NCBI RefSeq assembly: GCF_000819805.1
Contig: NZ_CDCE01000011.1
Location: forward strand, 3,028 to 60,114
Direction of reading: 5' to 3'
DNA length: 57,087 nucleotides
From: Aeromonas diversa CDC 2478-85
GTDB lineage: Bacteria; Pseudomonadota; Gammaproteobacteria; Enterobacterales; Aeromonadaceae
A program made the translations under genes and the position numbers. The notes under the pieces were generated by a model. That model made no database searches and was not told where the DNA came from. It saw only the letters and a list, made by a program, of their open reading frames with translations. Positions 18,742-28,842 of the stretch are shown here, in pieces (the stretch's first letter is position 1; every line of letters starts with the position of its first letter).

Positions 18742-20064
18742 CTATTCCCTGACAAACAGGGCGATCGACTCCAGATGGCCGGTATGGGGGAACATGTCCA
18801 GCATGCCGAGGCGCTCGAGACGATAGCCGGCCTGGGTCAACACCTTGCTATCCCGAGCCAGGGAGACGGGATTACAGGAGACATAGACAACGCGACGGGG
18901 CGCAAGTTTCGCCACGTGTGGCATTACCTCGAGGGCGCCGGGGCGCGCCGGGTCGAGCAGCACCAGATCGAAGCCCTCCCGGGCCCAGGGCAGATCCGTG
19001 ATATCCGCCGCCAGATCCGCCTTGAAGATTCGCACATTGTCGATGCCGTTGCGCGCCGCGTTGTGCTGGGCCCGCTCCACCATGGCCATCTCCCCCTCGA
19101 CCCCCACGACCTCGCGGGCCTGGGCCGCAAGCGGCAGGGTAAAGTTACCGACTCCACAGAAGAGATCCAGCACCTTGTCGCCCGGTTGCACCGCGAGCCA
19201 CTCGATGGCCCGCGCCACCATGGCGTCGTTGATGGTGCGGTTGACCTGGATAAAGTCCCCCGGCGCGAAGGTCAGGGAGAGCTCACCCAGGCGATAGCCC
19301 GGGGTCATGGTCTGACGCAGGGGCTCGCAGCGGTCGCTGCCGTCTTGCAAATAGAGATCCAGCTTGTGCTGCCCGGCGAACGCCACCAGCAGGACCCGAT
19401 CCTGCTCATTGGGCTTGCCGGTGTGGCGCAGCAGCATCAGCAGGCCATCGTCGGCCTGGAGCAGCTCCACATGGCCGAGATCCCGCTGATTCTTGAGGCG
19501 ACTGAGCAGATCGCGCAGGGGCGCGATGAGATCCGAGAGCGTCGCCTCGAGCACGGGACAGGCGGCAATCTCGACCAGCTCGCTCGACTGGCGACGGCGA
19601 AAGCCCAGCTGCACGCGGCGACTGGCCTTGTCAAACTTGATGGCCAGCCGGCAGACCCGGCGATAGGCGCGATCCGGCCCCGTCATCACGGGCTCGAGCT
19701 CGGGGGTCGCTATGCCCCCCAGGCGACTGAAGAGGGAGCGCAGCCCCTGCTGCTTGGCCTCGTGCTGGTGCGCCAGCGTCATGTGCTGGGTGCTGCAACC
19801 GCCGCACTCGCGATAGTGGGGGCAGAAGGGATCGATGCGCTCGGGAGCCGGGGTGATCAGCTTTTGCAGCTGCCCGTGGGCGTACTGCTTCTTCTGCTCG
19901 GTCAGGCGGACCTTGACCCGCTCGCCGGGCAGGGCACCCTCGACAAACACGGCTTTGCCCTCATGACGGCCCACACCCACACAGTGGTGGTCGAGCGTAT
20001 CTATAATGCATTCAATGTGTTGGGGTTGCTTGTGGGTCTTCTTGGGGGTGAAAAACTGGGCCAT
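18742..20064 (-). CDS. rlmD: 23S rRNA (uracil-1939-C5)-methyltransferase RlmD
   Basis: A 440-residue SAM-dependent methyltransferase that makes m5U1939 in 23S rRNA. It has an N-terminal TRAM domain (about 15-75), the iron-sulfur cluster motif CPHYRECGGCSTQH (about 82-95), the SAM site LDLFCGVGNFTLPLA, and the catalytic loop YVSCNPVSLARD with the nucleophilic cysteine. The length is normal. It is divergent from barA, with 76 bases between the start codons, the same arrangement as in E. coli. An imperfect hairpin lies at 18699-18733 between this gene and relA. Confidence 0.97.
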   Translation of the reverse strand: MAQFFTPKKTHKQPQHIECIIDTLDHHCVGVGRHEGKAVFVEGALPGERVKVRLTEQKKQYAHGQLQKLITPAPERIDPFCPHYRECGGCSTQHMTLAHQHEAKQQGLRSLFSRLGGIATPELEPVMTGPDRAYRRVCRLAIKFDKASRRVQLGFRRRQSSELVEIAACPVLEATLSDLIAPLRDLLSRLKNQRDLGHVELLQADDGLLMLLRHTGKPNEQDRVLLVAFAGQHKLDLYLQDGSDRCEPLRQTMTPGYRLGELSLTFAPGDFIQVNRTINDAMVARAIEWLAVQPGDKVLDLFCGVGNFTLPLAAQAREVVGVEGEMAMVERAQHNAARNGIDNVRIFKADLAADITDLPWAREGFDLVLLDPARPGALEVMPHVAKLAPRRVVYVSCNPVSLARDSKVLTQAGYRLERLGMLDMFPHTGHLESIALFVRE

Positions 20065-20140
20065 AAAACTTGGTGCCTATAGGTGGCTATGTCATCATGT
20101 GGGAACCTACAGCCGGGCATTGTCCCACAAGTACCATTGT

Positions 20141-22846
20141 ATGACCAAATACGGCCTGAGAGCCCGCGTTCTGGCATTCACCATCCTGCCTACCCTGCTG
20201 ATCGGGGGCATGATGGCCGGTTATTTCTCCTTCCACCGCTACCAGCAGCTGGAAAATAACCTCATCAATCAGGGCATCAACATCATAGAGCCCCTGGCCA
20301 TCGCCAGTGAGTACGGCATGACCCAGCACAGCCGCGAATCCCTCAAGCGACTGATCGGCTTGACCCATCGCAAGAACTCGCCGCTCATCAAGTCCATCGC
20401 TGTCTTCACTCAGGACCACCAGCTGTTCGTCACCTCCAACTACCACAGGGACTTCGCCCTGATGCGTCTGCCCAAGGGAGAGACGATCCCGCAACTGGCC
20501 AGCGTGGAGCGGCACGGAGATGACATCATACTGCGCGCCCCCATCCAGGCCGAGACCAGCCTGGATGGCTTCCCCCTGCCGAGCGAGAGCGAGCCCCCGG
20601 TCATCGGCTACATCGCCATGCAGATCACCACCGACGGCGCCTTGGTGCTGCAATACCGCGACACCTTCTTCGCCATCATGATGCTCATCTGCGGCCTGGC
20701 GGTCAGCGTGTTGTTTGGCTTCCGACTGGTCAAGAGCGTGACCCAGCCCATCACCGAGATGGTGCAAGCGGTGCACCGGATCCGGGAGGGGCGCCTCGAT
20801 ACCCGGGTCAGTGGCCAGCTCACCGGCGAGCTGGAGATGCTGAAAAACGGTATCAACGCCATGGCCAAGGCGCTCTCGGAATACCACGAGGAGATGCAGC
20901 AAAACATCGACCAGGCCACTTCTGATCTTCGCGAGACCCTCGAGCAGATCGAGATCCAGAACGTCGAACTCGACATGGCCAAGAAGCGCGCCCAGGAGGC
21001 GGCACGGGTCAAGTCCGAGTTCCTCGCCAACATGTCTCACGAGCTGCGCACCCCGCTCAACGGCGTCATCGGCTTCACCCGCCAGCTGCTCAAGACCAGC
21101 CTGACCCCGAGCCAGACCGACTACATGCAGACCATAGAGAAGTCGGCGCGCAACCTGCTTGGCATCATCAACGACATCCTCGACTTCTCGAAACTCGAGG
21201 CCGGCAAGCTGCAGCTCGAACACATCCCCTTCAGCCTGCGCGACACCGTCGCCGAGGTGATGCACCTGCTCGGCCCCAGCGCCCACGACAAGGGGCTCGA
21301 GCTCTCCTTGCTGGTCGCCCCCGAGGTGCCGGATCACCTCACCGGTGACCCGCTGCGCCTGCAGCAGGTGATCACCAACCTCACCGGCAACGCCATCAAG
21401 TTCACCGAGCACGGCAACGTGGACGTGCGCATCGAGCCCCAGCCCCATGCCCACAACGGCGTGGTGCGCCTGCAGGTGCGGATCCGCGATACAGGCATCG
21501 GCATCTCCCCCGAGCAGCAGCGCCAACTGTTCCAGGCCTTCAATCAGGCCGACTCCTCCATCTCGCGCCGCTACGGCGGCACCGGCTTGGGTCTGGTCAT
21601 CACCCAGAAGCTGGTGCAGCAGATGGGGGGGCAGATCCAGATCGAATCGCGCCAGGGAGAGGGCTCGACCTTCTCCTTCAGCATGGATCTCGAGGTCTCG
21701 CCGCTGCCCTTCGACGACAGCCTGCCCCTGGAGAGCCTGCGCCAGCAGCGTATCTGGCTGCTCGAGCCGGACCCCTGCGCCCTCGCCGCCCTCAGCGCCC
21801 AGCTCGCGACCTGGGGTGTCCAGAGCCGTCCCCTGCTGGGTGACGAGACGATTCCGCCCCAGGAGCTGGTCATCATCGGCAGCGGCAGCCAGCTTCCCCC
21901 CGAGCAGGTGCTGCTGCGCCTCGATCAGCTGGCCGGCTCGCATCCGGTGATCGTGCTGCTGAGCAGCCACGACCCCGCGCTTTACGAGCTGATGCAGGAG
22001 CACGGCGCCCTGCACTGCCTCTCCAAGCCGGTGCATCACCGCAAGCTGCTGCACGCACTGCTGAGCGGCGAATCCATCGACACCGGCACGCCCCTGCTGC
22101 TGCAACCGCCCAGGCGCCGGCACGAGATCCGGGTGCTGGCGGTGGACGACAACCCGGCCAACCTCAAGCTCATCGCCGCCATGCTCGAGGAGATGGTGCA
22201 GGAGGTAGTGGTGTGCCATAACGGCAAGGAGGCGGTGAAGCTGGCCCAGGAGCAGCCCTTCGACATCATCTTCATGGATATCCAAATGCCGATCATGGAC
22301 GGGATCAGCGCCACTCAGGAGATCCGTCGTCAGTCGCGCAACCTCGACACCCCCATAGTCGCGGTCACGGCCCACGCCATCGCCGGCGAGCGCGAACGCC
22401 TGATCCGTCAGGGGATGGACGACTATCTGGCCAAACCCATCGACGAGGAGGTGCTGGAGCAGCTCATCACCACCTTCTCGAGCCAGCGCCACCCGCGTAC
22501 CCAGAGCCACCTCATCGACTGGTCGCTGGCTCTGCGCCAGGCCGCCGGCAAGGAGCCGCTGGCCCGCGAGATGCTGGCCATGCTGCTCACCAGCTTCGAC
22601 GAGACGGCCCCCGTGCTGGATCAGGCGCTGGAGGAAGCGGTCGATGCCGACGAGCTGATGCGCCGGTTGCACAAGCTGCACGGAGGCAGCGCCTACTGCG
22701 GCGTGCCGGCCCTGCAACGGCTGCTGGCCCAGCTCGAGCAACAACTGCGCGACGGGGTGGGCGTCGACGAGCTGGAGCCCGAGCTGCTGGAGCTGCAAGA
22801 TGCGATGGAGCAGGTGCGCCAGGAGGCGCCCCGCTATCTGGCCTGA
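20141..22846 (+). CDS. barA: Hybrid sensor histidine kinase BarA
   Basis: A 901-residue tripartite hybrid kinase of the BarA/UvrY (GacS/GacA) system, which controls carbon storage regulation and, in many pathogens, virulence. Two membrane segments flank a periplasmic region (about 10-35 and 170-190). A HAMP domain, the kinase core SEFLANMSHELRTPLNG with H300, and an ATP-binding domain with DTGIGI and RYGGTGLGL follow. A degenerate receiver-like stretch, a receiver with FMDIQMP at D713, and an HPt domain with KLHGGSAYCG at H847 complete it. ATG 20141 gives an N-terminus (MTKYGLRARVLAF) like E. coli BarA. The ribosome site is weak. The response regulator gene is not in the window. Confidence 0.97.
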   Translation: MTKYGLRARVLAFTILPTLLIGGMMAGYFSFHRYQQLENNLINQGINIIEPLAIASEYGMTQHSRESLKRLIGLTHRKNSPLIKSIAVFTQDHQLFVTSNYHRDFALMRLPKGETIPQLASVERHGDDIILRAPIQAETSLDGFPLPSESEPPVIGYIAMQITTDGALVLQYRDTFFAIMMLICGLAVSVLFGFRLVKSVTQPITEMVQAVHRIREGRLDTRVSGQLTGELEMLKNGINAMAKALSEYHEEMQQNIDQATSDLRETLEQIEIQNVELDMAKKRAQEAARVKSEFLANMSHELRTPLNGVIGFTRQLLKTSLTPSQTDYMQTIEKSARNLLGIINDILDFSKLEAGKLQLEHIPFSLRDTVAEVMHLLGPSAHDKGLELSLLVAPEVPDHLTGDPLRLQQVITNLTGNAIKFTEHGNVDVRIEPQPHAHNGVVRLQVRIRDTGIGISPEQQRQLFQAFNQADSSISRRYGGTGLGLVITQKLVQQMGGQIQIESRQGEGSTFSFSMDLEVSPLPFDDSLPLESLRQQRIWLLEPDPCALAALSAQLATWGVQSRPLLGDETIPPQELVIIGSGSQLPPEQVLLRLDQLAGSHPVIVLLSSHDPALYELMQEHGALHCLSKPVHHRKLLHALLSGESIDTGTPLLLQPPRRRHEIRVLAVDDNPANLKLIAAMLEEMVQEVVVCHNGKEAVKLAQEQPFDIIFMDIQMPIMDGISATQEIRRQSRNLDTPIVAVTAHAIAGERERLIRQGMDDYLAKPIDEEVLEQLITTFSSQRHPRTQSHLIDWSLALRQAAGKEPLAREMLAMLLTSFDETAPVLDQALEEAVDADELMRRLHKLHGGSAYCGVPALQRLLAQLEQQLRDGVGVDELEPELLELQDAMEQVRQEAPRYLA

Positions 22847-22917
22847 CCGGGAGCCCTGTTTTTCTGACTCAGGCCCCGGCAGATGGTAAAGTTGCACCCT
22901 ATTCACAGGAGTCGACC

Positions 22918-23397
22918 TTGACCAACAACGATATTTTGCGCCGCCTGCGCTATGCCCTCAGCCTTGGCAACGACCAGATGGTCGAGATGTTTGCCAAGGG
23001 CAACCTCGCCATCGACCATACCCAGCTGCACGGCTGGCTGATGAAAGAGGCCGAAGAGGGTGAAGAGCAAGATGCGGGCTTCTCCCCCTGCCCCGATGCG
23101 GCACTGAGCCAGTTCCTCGACGGCTTCATCGCCGTGCGCCGCGGGGTAAGAGAGGATGCGCCCCCCCAGGAGATCCCCAACCGGATCAACAACAACCTGA
23201 TCCTGCGCAAGCTGAGGATCGGCCTCAACTTCAAGGAAGAAGATATGCTGGGCACCCTCAAGCTGGCCGACTTCAAGCTCTCCAAGTCGGAGCTGAGCGC
23301 CCTGTTCCGTTCCCGCGACCACAAGCACTATCAGGACTGCGGGGATCAGATCCTGCGCAACTTCCTCATCGGCCTCACCGCCAAGTACCGCGGCTAA
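22918..23397 (+). CDS. yehS: DUF1456 family protein YehS
   Basis: A 159-residue protein made of two DUF1456 repeats. Each has the pattern NNDILRRLRYAL (residues 3-14) and NNLILRKLRIGL (about 91-102), followed by short helical segments. It is similar to E. coli YehS along its length, including DHKHYQDCGDQILRNFL. Function is unknown. The start is TTG at 22918, with AGGAGTCGACC just upstream, which makes the unusual start convincing. It lies between barA and an amidase gene and may be translated from its own promoter. Confidence 0.92.
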   Translation: MTNNDILRRLRYALSLGNDQMVEMFAKGNLAIDHTQLHGWLMKEAEEGEEQDAGFSPCPDAALSQFLDGFIAVRRGVREDAPPQEIPNRINNNLILRKLRIGLNFKEEDMLGTLKLADFKLSKSELSALFRSRDHKHYQDCGDQILRNFLIGLTAKYRG

Positions 23398-23400
23398 CCC

Positions 23401-24288
23401 ATGAGCCCCCCTCGTCACTCACTGGCAGCCCGTCTGTGGGCAGTATGTGGGTGGCGATGGGAGGCAAGCACGCCTCGCTTTGGCTGTGTCTGGTGCCTCA
23501 TCTGGGTGCTGGCCGCCTGCCAACCCGCCCCCTATCGGCTCGACACTCGCCACGCGAGTGCCAACCAGGATGAGCGGATCCAGTTCATCATCCTGCACTA
23601 CACCGACGAGGGCGACGAACTCTCCCTGCGGCTGCTCACCGAGCCGGCCCATCAGGTGAGCGCCCACTACCTGATCCCGCGCGATACCAATCAGCATCCC
23701 TTGCCTGTCTACCAGCAGGTGCCCGACAGCCAGCGCGCCTGGCACGCGGGCAAGAGCCGCTGGCAGAGTCAGGCCGGTCTCAATGCCGCCTCCCTCGGCA
23801 TCGAGATAGTCAACCTCGGCTACCCGCCCGAGCAGGCACAGCTCCCGCTTCAGGCACGCCGGTGGCAACCCTTCGAAGAGGCGCAGATCGGCGCCCTGGC
23901 GACGTTGCTGCAAGAGAAGGTGAGACGTTATGGCATAGGGCCGACCCGGCTGCTGGGGCACAGCGACGTGGCGCCGGAGCGCAAGGTCGATCCCGGCCCC
24001 CGCTTCCCCTGGCAACGGCTGCATGAGGAGTTCGGGCTCGGCGCCTGGCCCGACGAGCAGCGGGTCACCGAGCGACTCAAGGAGCCCTTCCCGAGCGACG
24101 CCCTCCCCTGGCAAACGGCGCTGGCGCGCTACGGTTACGGGGTACCCCGGAGCGGCGAGTGGGACGAGGCGACCCGGCTCGTGCTGCGCGCCTTCCAGCT
24201 CCATTTTCGTCCGGCCCGGCCTGATGGGGAGCCTGATGCGGAGAGCTGGGCCCGCCTGAACGCGCTGCTCGAGCGTTACGCGCCGTAA
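23401..24288 (+). CDS. amiD: N-acetylmuramoyl-L-alanine amidase, AmiD-like lipoprotein
   Basis: A 295-residue predicted outer-membrane lipoprotein amidase that cleaves the MurNAc-L-Ala bond during peptidoglycan recycling. A long n-region (about 27 residues) precedes a hydrophobic stretch and lipobox LAAC with Cys40. The Amidase_2 domain shows QFIILHYTDEG, the SAHYLIPR strand, AWHAGKSRW, and LGHSDVAPERKVDPGPRFPW with the zinc ligands (H of LHYTD, H of LGHSD, D of KVDPG). A C-terminal peptidoglycan-binding domain is present (RYGYGVPRSGEWDEATRLVL). No clear ribosome site precedes ATG 23401, three bases after the yehS stop, so translation may be coupled. Confidence 0.93.
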   Translation: MSPPRHSLAARLWAVCGWRWEASTPRFGCVWCLIWVLAACQPAPYRLDTRHASANQDERIQFIILHYTDEGDELSLRLLTEPAHQVSAHYLIPRDTNQHPLPVYQQVPDSQRAWHAGKSRWQSQAGLNAASLGIEIVNLGYPPEQAQLPLQARRWQPFEEAQIGALATLLQEKVRRYGIGPTRLLGHSDVAPERKVDPGPRFPWQRLHEEFGLGAWPDEQRVTERLKEPFPSDALPWQTALARYGYGVPRSGEWDEATRLVLRAFQLHFRPARPDGEPDAESWARLNALLERYAP

Positions 24289-24294
24289 CGCCCG

Positions 24295-25044
24295 TCAGGG
24301 CAAGGCGATCCACTCCCGCCTCACCTCCTGATATACCGAGCTCAGTCCATAACCCTGCCAGATATCCGCCACCGAATCGGCAAACACCCCCAGGGAGAGC
24401 GACTCGCGCAGCGCCTTCAGGGTGGCAGGCGGCAGCTGAGGGTTGCAGGCCAGCCAGCGCTCGACCCGTGCCAACACCATGACGCGGCGGATCTTGCGCT
24501 CCTGCGGCGCAACCATCAGCTCGGGCAGCACGTCGCTGATCAGCAGATCGAAGCGACCTGCCTGCAGCATGGCAATCCCGCTCCCCGCCTTGGCCAGGGG
24601 CTCGTAGTGGATCGCCGCATTGTCGAGCAGCTCCCTCAACTCGGCCACATCGATGGCCCCTATGCTGTAGCCGCGCAGCGCCTCTATGTTGCTCAGGCTG
24701 CCGATCGTGCCCGATTGGGCGTACACGGCCAGGGTAATGGGGGCGATGCGGGCCACGTAGCGCAGGATCTCGGCGTTCTCGGCAGAGAAGTGCACCGCCA
24801 GCCCGCAGCTGTCGGGATCGGTGGCCAGCACCTTGAGCAGGCGCCGTACCGGCATCGGCAGGAAGCGCACCCGTATGCCGCGCTGCTGGGCCAGGCGGGT
24901 GAAGGCGTCGACATAGGGGCCGCTCAGCACCCCCTTCTGTAGCTGGATGAAGGGGGGATAGGCATCGGCATAGATGTTCAGTACGGGCGCCGCGAGCGCG
25001 AGCGGGCACCACAGCGCCAAGAGAAAGCACCAGACCTTCACCAC
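24295..25044 (-). CDS. Periplasmic solute-binding-like protein (SBP_bac_3 type)
   Basis: A 249-residue predicted periplasmic protein. The signal peptide (VWCFLLALWCPLALA) is followed by VLNIYADAYPPFIQLQKG and GPYVDAFTRLAQQRGIRVRF, the typical start of amino-acid-type binding proteins. GAIDVAELRELLDN and GRFDLLISD are later family features. Start is GTG (25044 or 25041), very close to an AGGAGG. No permease or ATPase gene is nearby. It lies five bases after a sugar-type binding protein gene, so the two are probably one operon with sensory rather than transport function. Confidence 0.82.
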   Translation of the reverse strand: MVKVWCFLLALWCPLALAAPVLNIYADAYPPFIQLQKGVLSGPYVDAFTRLAQQRGIRVRFLPMPVRRLLKVLATDPDSCGLAVHFSAENAEILRYVARIAPITLAVYAQSGTIGSLSNIEALRGYSIGAIDVAELRELLDNAAIHYEPLAKAGSGIAMLQAGRFDLLISDVLPELMVAPQERKIRRVMVLARVERWLACNPQLPPATLKALRESLSLGVFADSVADIWQGYGLSSVYQEVRREWIALP

Positions 25045-25049
25045 CCCTC

Positions 25050-25979
25050 CTAACGATGTGTCACCAGCTCCACCGGGGTCTGCACTATGCCGGGCAGATC
25101 GGCCTGGGCCATCTTGCCGGCGAGGGCCTTGAGGGCCAGATCGAGGGCGTATTGCGCCTGCTTGCCCGGATATTGATCGGCCGTCGCCAACACGCGACCG
25201 TCGTCGATATAGGGCTGGACCCCGGGGATGTGGTCATAGCCGCCGATCAGCACCTTGCCCTGCAATCCGAGCTCGGCCACGGCCCGGGCGGCGCCGATCG
25301 CCATGTTGTCGTTGCTGCACAGCAGGGCCTTCACCTCCGGCACGGCCCTGAGCAGGTCGAGGGACGCGGCATAGCCCTGCTCCGTATCCCAGTAACCGCT
25401 GCGGATCCCTGCCACCAGCATGCCGGCGGCGCGCAGGGCGGCGCGAAACCCGTCGCTGCGGGCGCGGCTGTTGATGGCACCGGGAGGCCCCTCGATCAGC
25501 CCGACCTTGCTGCCCGGCGGGAGGGCCTTGGCCACCTGCTCGCCGACGCTGCGCGCCCCGGCGAAGTTGCTGGGGCCAACGAAGGGGATGTTGACCCCCT
25601 CGAGCACCAGAGCCCTGTCATCCAGCTTGTTATCCATGTTGATGACCAGGATGCCGGCCCGGATCGCCTCCATCAGCACTGGCAGCATGGCCACCGAGTC
25701 GGTGGGCACAACGATGAGGGCATTCACCTTCTGGGCTATCATCCGCCGGATGATAGCCTCCTGCCCCGTCACATCCACCTCCTGTTGTATGCCCTCGACG
25801 ATCAGCGTCAGATCGTCCGGGTGGGCGGCGGCATACGCCTCGGCCCCCTTCGCCATCTCCACGAAGAACTCGTTGCGAACCGACTTGAGCACCATGCCGA
25901 CGGACGGCGCCCCCCATGCTCCCCAGGCCGTTAGTGTGACCATCCCCCAGAACAAGACTCGGTGCCAGCGCTTGATCAT
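25050..25979 (-). CDS. Periplasmic sugar-binding-like protein (Peripla_BP_4)
   Basis: A 309-residue periplasmic binding protein related to ribose/galactose ABC-transporter binding proteins. The signal peptide ends near TLTAWGAWGA. The mature region has SVGMVLKSVRNEFFVEMAKG, IVVPTDSVAMLPVLMEAIRA and LLCSNDNMAIGAARAVAEL, all classic features of the fold. ATG 25979 is preceded by AGGAGG. Ligand unknown. The usual ATPase and permease genes are missing; instead a second, unrelated binding protein follows. It may feed a membrane sensor elsewhere, as LuxP does for LuxQ, but that is speculation. Confidence 0.88.
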   Translation of the reverse strand: MIKRWHRVLFWGMVTLTAWGAWGAPSVGMVLKSVRNEFFVEMAKGAEAYAAAHPDDLTLIVEGIQQEVDVTGQEAIIRRMIAQKVNALIVVPTDSVAMLPVLMEAIRAGILVINMDNKLDDRALVLEGVNIPFVGPSNFAGARSVGEQVAKALPPGSKVGLIEGPPGAINSRARSDGFRAALRAAGMLVAGIRSGYWDTEQGYAASLDLLRAVPEVKALLCSNDNMAIGAARAVAELGLQGKVLIGGYDHIPGVQPYIDDGRVLATADQYPGKQAQYALDLALKALAGKMAQADLPGIVQTPVELVTHR

Positions 25980-26108
25980 GCGTCCTCCTGCCCAGTTGAC
26001 CGCCCCCACGAGGGCCATGACACAGCTCAAGTGTATGCCAACCGAAGCGGGGGATGCCCGTGGACCGGCGCCGCTCATGCCAGAAGATGGCCGCGGCGCC
26101 CATAAGAA

Positions 26109-26131
26109 AAGAGAGGCCGATGGCCTCTCTT
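26109..26131 (-). terminator. Terminator of the small membrane protein gene
   Basis: A perfect stem AAGAGAGGCC/GGCCTCTCTT with a 3-base loop. On the minus strand it is followed by TTTCTTAT. It lies just past the stop at 26152 and before the binding-protein operon. Confidence 0.82.
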
Positions 26132-26151
26132 CATGCGTCCCGTTAACCGGT

Positions 26152-26370
26152 TTAACGATGCTCGCCGGTGAGCCCGCGCGTGACACACCAGCGGAGCCCC
26201 TCGGCAAGCCAGCCCAGCAACTGCACCAGGCCGAGGGGAATGGTCAGCAGCACCAACCAGCGCTGTGGCTCATTCAGGTCAGTCAGCCCCACCGACTGAT
26301 ACAGTAGCGGGGTAAGCAGGGCCGCCAACAGGATCACCCCGAGACGCCACTTCGATTCCGTGACTCGCAT
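26152..26370 (-). CDS. Small membrane protein of unknown function
   Basis: A 72-residue protein with two predicted membrane segments (LGVILLAALLTPLLY and WLVLLTIPLGLVQLLGWLAE) and a basic C-terminus. ATG 26370 is chosen because GAGG lies seven bases upstream; an earlier ATG would add four residues. It occupies the place downstream of pdxJ where acpS is found in E. coli. I do not recognise a family. It is followed by a clear terminator. Confidence 0.75.
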   Translation of the reverse strand: MRVTESKWRLGVILLAALLTPLLYQSVGLTDLNEPQRWLVLLTIPLGLVQLLGWLAEGLRWCVTRGLTGEHR

Positions 26371-26440
26371 CTTGAACCTCAAAAGAAACCCATACGAAGC
26401 TCATGGTATCAGGGCGTCACAGAGCAAACCCTGCGCAGAC

Positions 26441-27178
26441 TCACAGACCGGCGCGCGCCTCTTGCATCAGGGCTCGCATGTCGCTGACCGCCTTGGCCAA
26501 GCCGTCGAAGGCGGCGCGGCCTATGATGGCGTGACCGATGTTGAGCTCGATCATCTCGGGGATGGCGGCGATCGGCTTGACGTTGTGGTAGTGCAGGCCG
26601 TGGCCGGCATTGACCTTGAGCCCCTTGCCCGCCGCGTAGGAGGCACCCGCCTTGATGCGCTTGAGTTCGGCGTTCTGCTCGGCCTCGCTCACCGCATCGG
26701 CATAGCGGCCGGTGTGGATCTCGATGAAGGGGGCTCCGCTCTCGGCGGCGGCGTCGATCTGCACCGGATCGGCATCGATAAACAGCGACACCTGGCTACC
26801 AACGGCGGCCAGACGCGCCACAGCGTCCTTGATCTTGTCGAGCTGGCCGGCCACGTCCAGGCCACCCTCGGTGGTCACCTCGGTGCGCTTCTCCGGCACC
26901 AGGCAGACGAAGTGGGGCTTAAGACGGCAGGCGATGCCGATCATCTCCTCGGTGACCGCCATCTCCAGATTCATTCTGGTCTGGATGGTCTGGCGCAGGA
27001 TCTCTACGTCACGGTCGGTGATGTGGCGGCGATCTTCGCGCAGGTGCACGGTGATCCCGTCGGCACCGGCCTGCTCGGCCACGAAGGCGGCCTGTACCGG
27101 ATCCGGGTACTGGGTGCCGCGGGCGTTGCGCAGGGTGGCGATGTGGTCGATGTTGACCCCCAGATAGATCTCGCTCAT
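26441..27178 (-). CDS. pdxJ: Pyridoxine 5'-phosphate synthase
   Basis: A 245-residue PdxJ, the last step of de novo vitamin B6 synthesis, condensing 1-deoxy-xylulose 5-phosphate with 3-amino-1-hydroxyacetone 1-phosphate. The (beta/alpha)8 barrel begins [18 protein letters not shown] with the active-site motif, followed by [21 protein letters not shown] and [14 protein letters not shown]. Length is standard. The ATG is four bases from the recO stop, so the two are probably cotranscribed. Confidence 0.98.
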   Translation of the reverse strand: MSEIYLGVNIDHIATLRNARGTQYPDPVQAAFVAEQAGADGITVHLREDRRHITDRDVEILRQTIQTRMNLEMAVTEEMIGIACRLKPHFVCLVPEKRTEVTTEGGLDVAGQLDKIKDAVARLAAVGSQVSLFIDADPVQIDAAAESGAPFIEIHTGRYADAVSEAEQNAELKRIKAGASYAAGKGLKVNAGHGLHYHNVKPIAAIPEMIELNIGHAIIGRAAFDGLAKAVSDMRALMQEARAGL

Positions 27179-27181
27179 TGA

Positions 27182-27925
27182 CTACTCCTTGGATGAAACC
27201 TTGCGTTTGAGAAACAACTCCCGGCTCCTGAGGCGGCGATGCCCCAGATAGGGTTGCAGGGCCAGCCGGCTGAATCGCTTGGCGGCCTGCAAGATGGCCG
27301 GGCTATCGAAACGGTGCTCGGCAAAGGCGTGCAGATGAGCACCGAGAAAGAGGTTGGCGGGATCGGGTGTGCGCTCGCGGGCGACAAAGCCCAGCTCGCG
27401 CTCGAACCCGTACAGGCAATCGGGGAGGACGGGCGCCTCCTCGTCGGCGGTGATCTCGAAATCGACCGCGTAGCCGAGCGCCTCCAGCAGCAGGAACTCG
27501 AAGCGGCGCAGGGGCAACTCGGGCACCGGGGTGTCGACCAGCAGGGTCAGCGCCTCGGCATAGGCCTCGAATACCTCGGGAAAGGGGCTGCCGGACTCCA
27601 GCAGGTAATAGACCAGCTCATTGAGATAGAGGCCGTAGAAGAGGCGATCGCCGGCCAGACGGCGCGGCAGGCCGAGGGGTTCGGCGCGGGTCAGTGTCTT
27701 GAGATCGCCGCGTCCACGCCAGCTCAATGCGAGGCGGGCGAATGGCTGCAGCACCCCCTTGAGAGGGGAGCGGGCGGCGCGGGAGCCCTTGGCCACCAGG
27801 GTGAGGCGGCCCAGCTCGGCGCTGAACACCTCGACCAGCTGGCTGGTCTCCCGATAGGGGCGGGTGTGAATGACGAAGGCGGCGACCTGGTCGCCGCCGT
27901 CACGGACGCGGGGCTGCATGGGCAT
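27182..27925 (-). CDS. recO: DNA repair protein RecO
   Basis: A 247-residue RecO that helps RecF/RecR load RecA onto SSB-coated gaps. The N-terminal OB fold has FVIHTRPYRETSQLVEVFSA and RLTLVAKGSR. The central and C-terminal helices match the family (FYGLYLNELVYYLLE, RRFEFLLLEALGYAVDFE, AKRFSRLALQPYLG). No zinc-binding cysteines are seen, as in enteric RecO. The start is either 27925 or the ATG six bases later; neither has a strong ribosome site. It overlaps no neighbour and follows era by 11 bases. Confidence 0.95.
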   Translation of the reverse strand: MPMQPRVRDGGDQVAAFVIHTRPYRETSQLVEVFSAELGRLTLVAKGSRAARSPLKGVLQPFARLALSWRGRGDLKTLTRAEPLGLPRRLAGDRLFYGLYLNELVYYLLESGSPFPEVFEAYAEALTLLVDTPVPELPLRRFEFLLLEALGYAVDFEITADEEAPVLPDCLYGFERELGFVARERTPDPANLFLGAHLHAFAEHRFDSPAILQAAKRFSRLALQPYLGHRRLRSRELFLKRKVSSKE

Positions 27926-27936
27926 CCCGCCGCACG

Positions 27937-28838
<902 letters not shown>

Positions 28839-28842
<4 letters not shown>

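Noticed and set aside
20087..22906. 939-codon ORF on the minus strand
   Set aside because: Antisense to barA, whose kinase, receiver and HPt motifs are unambiguous.
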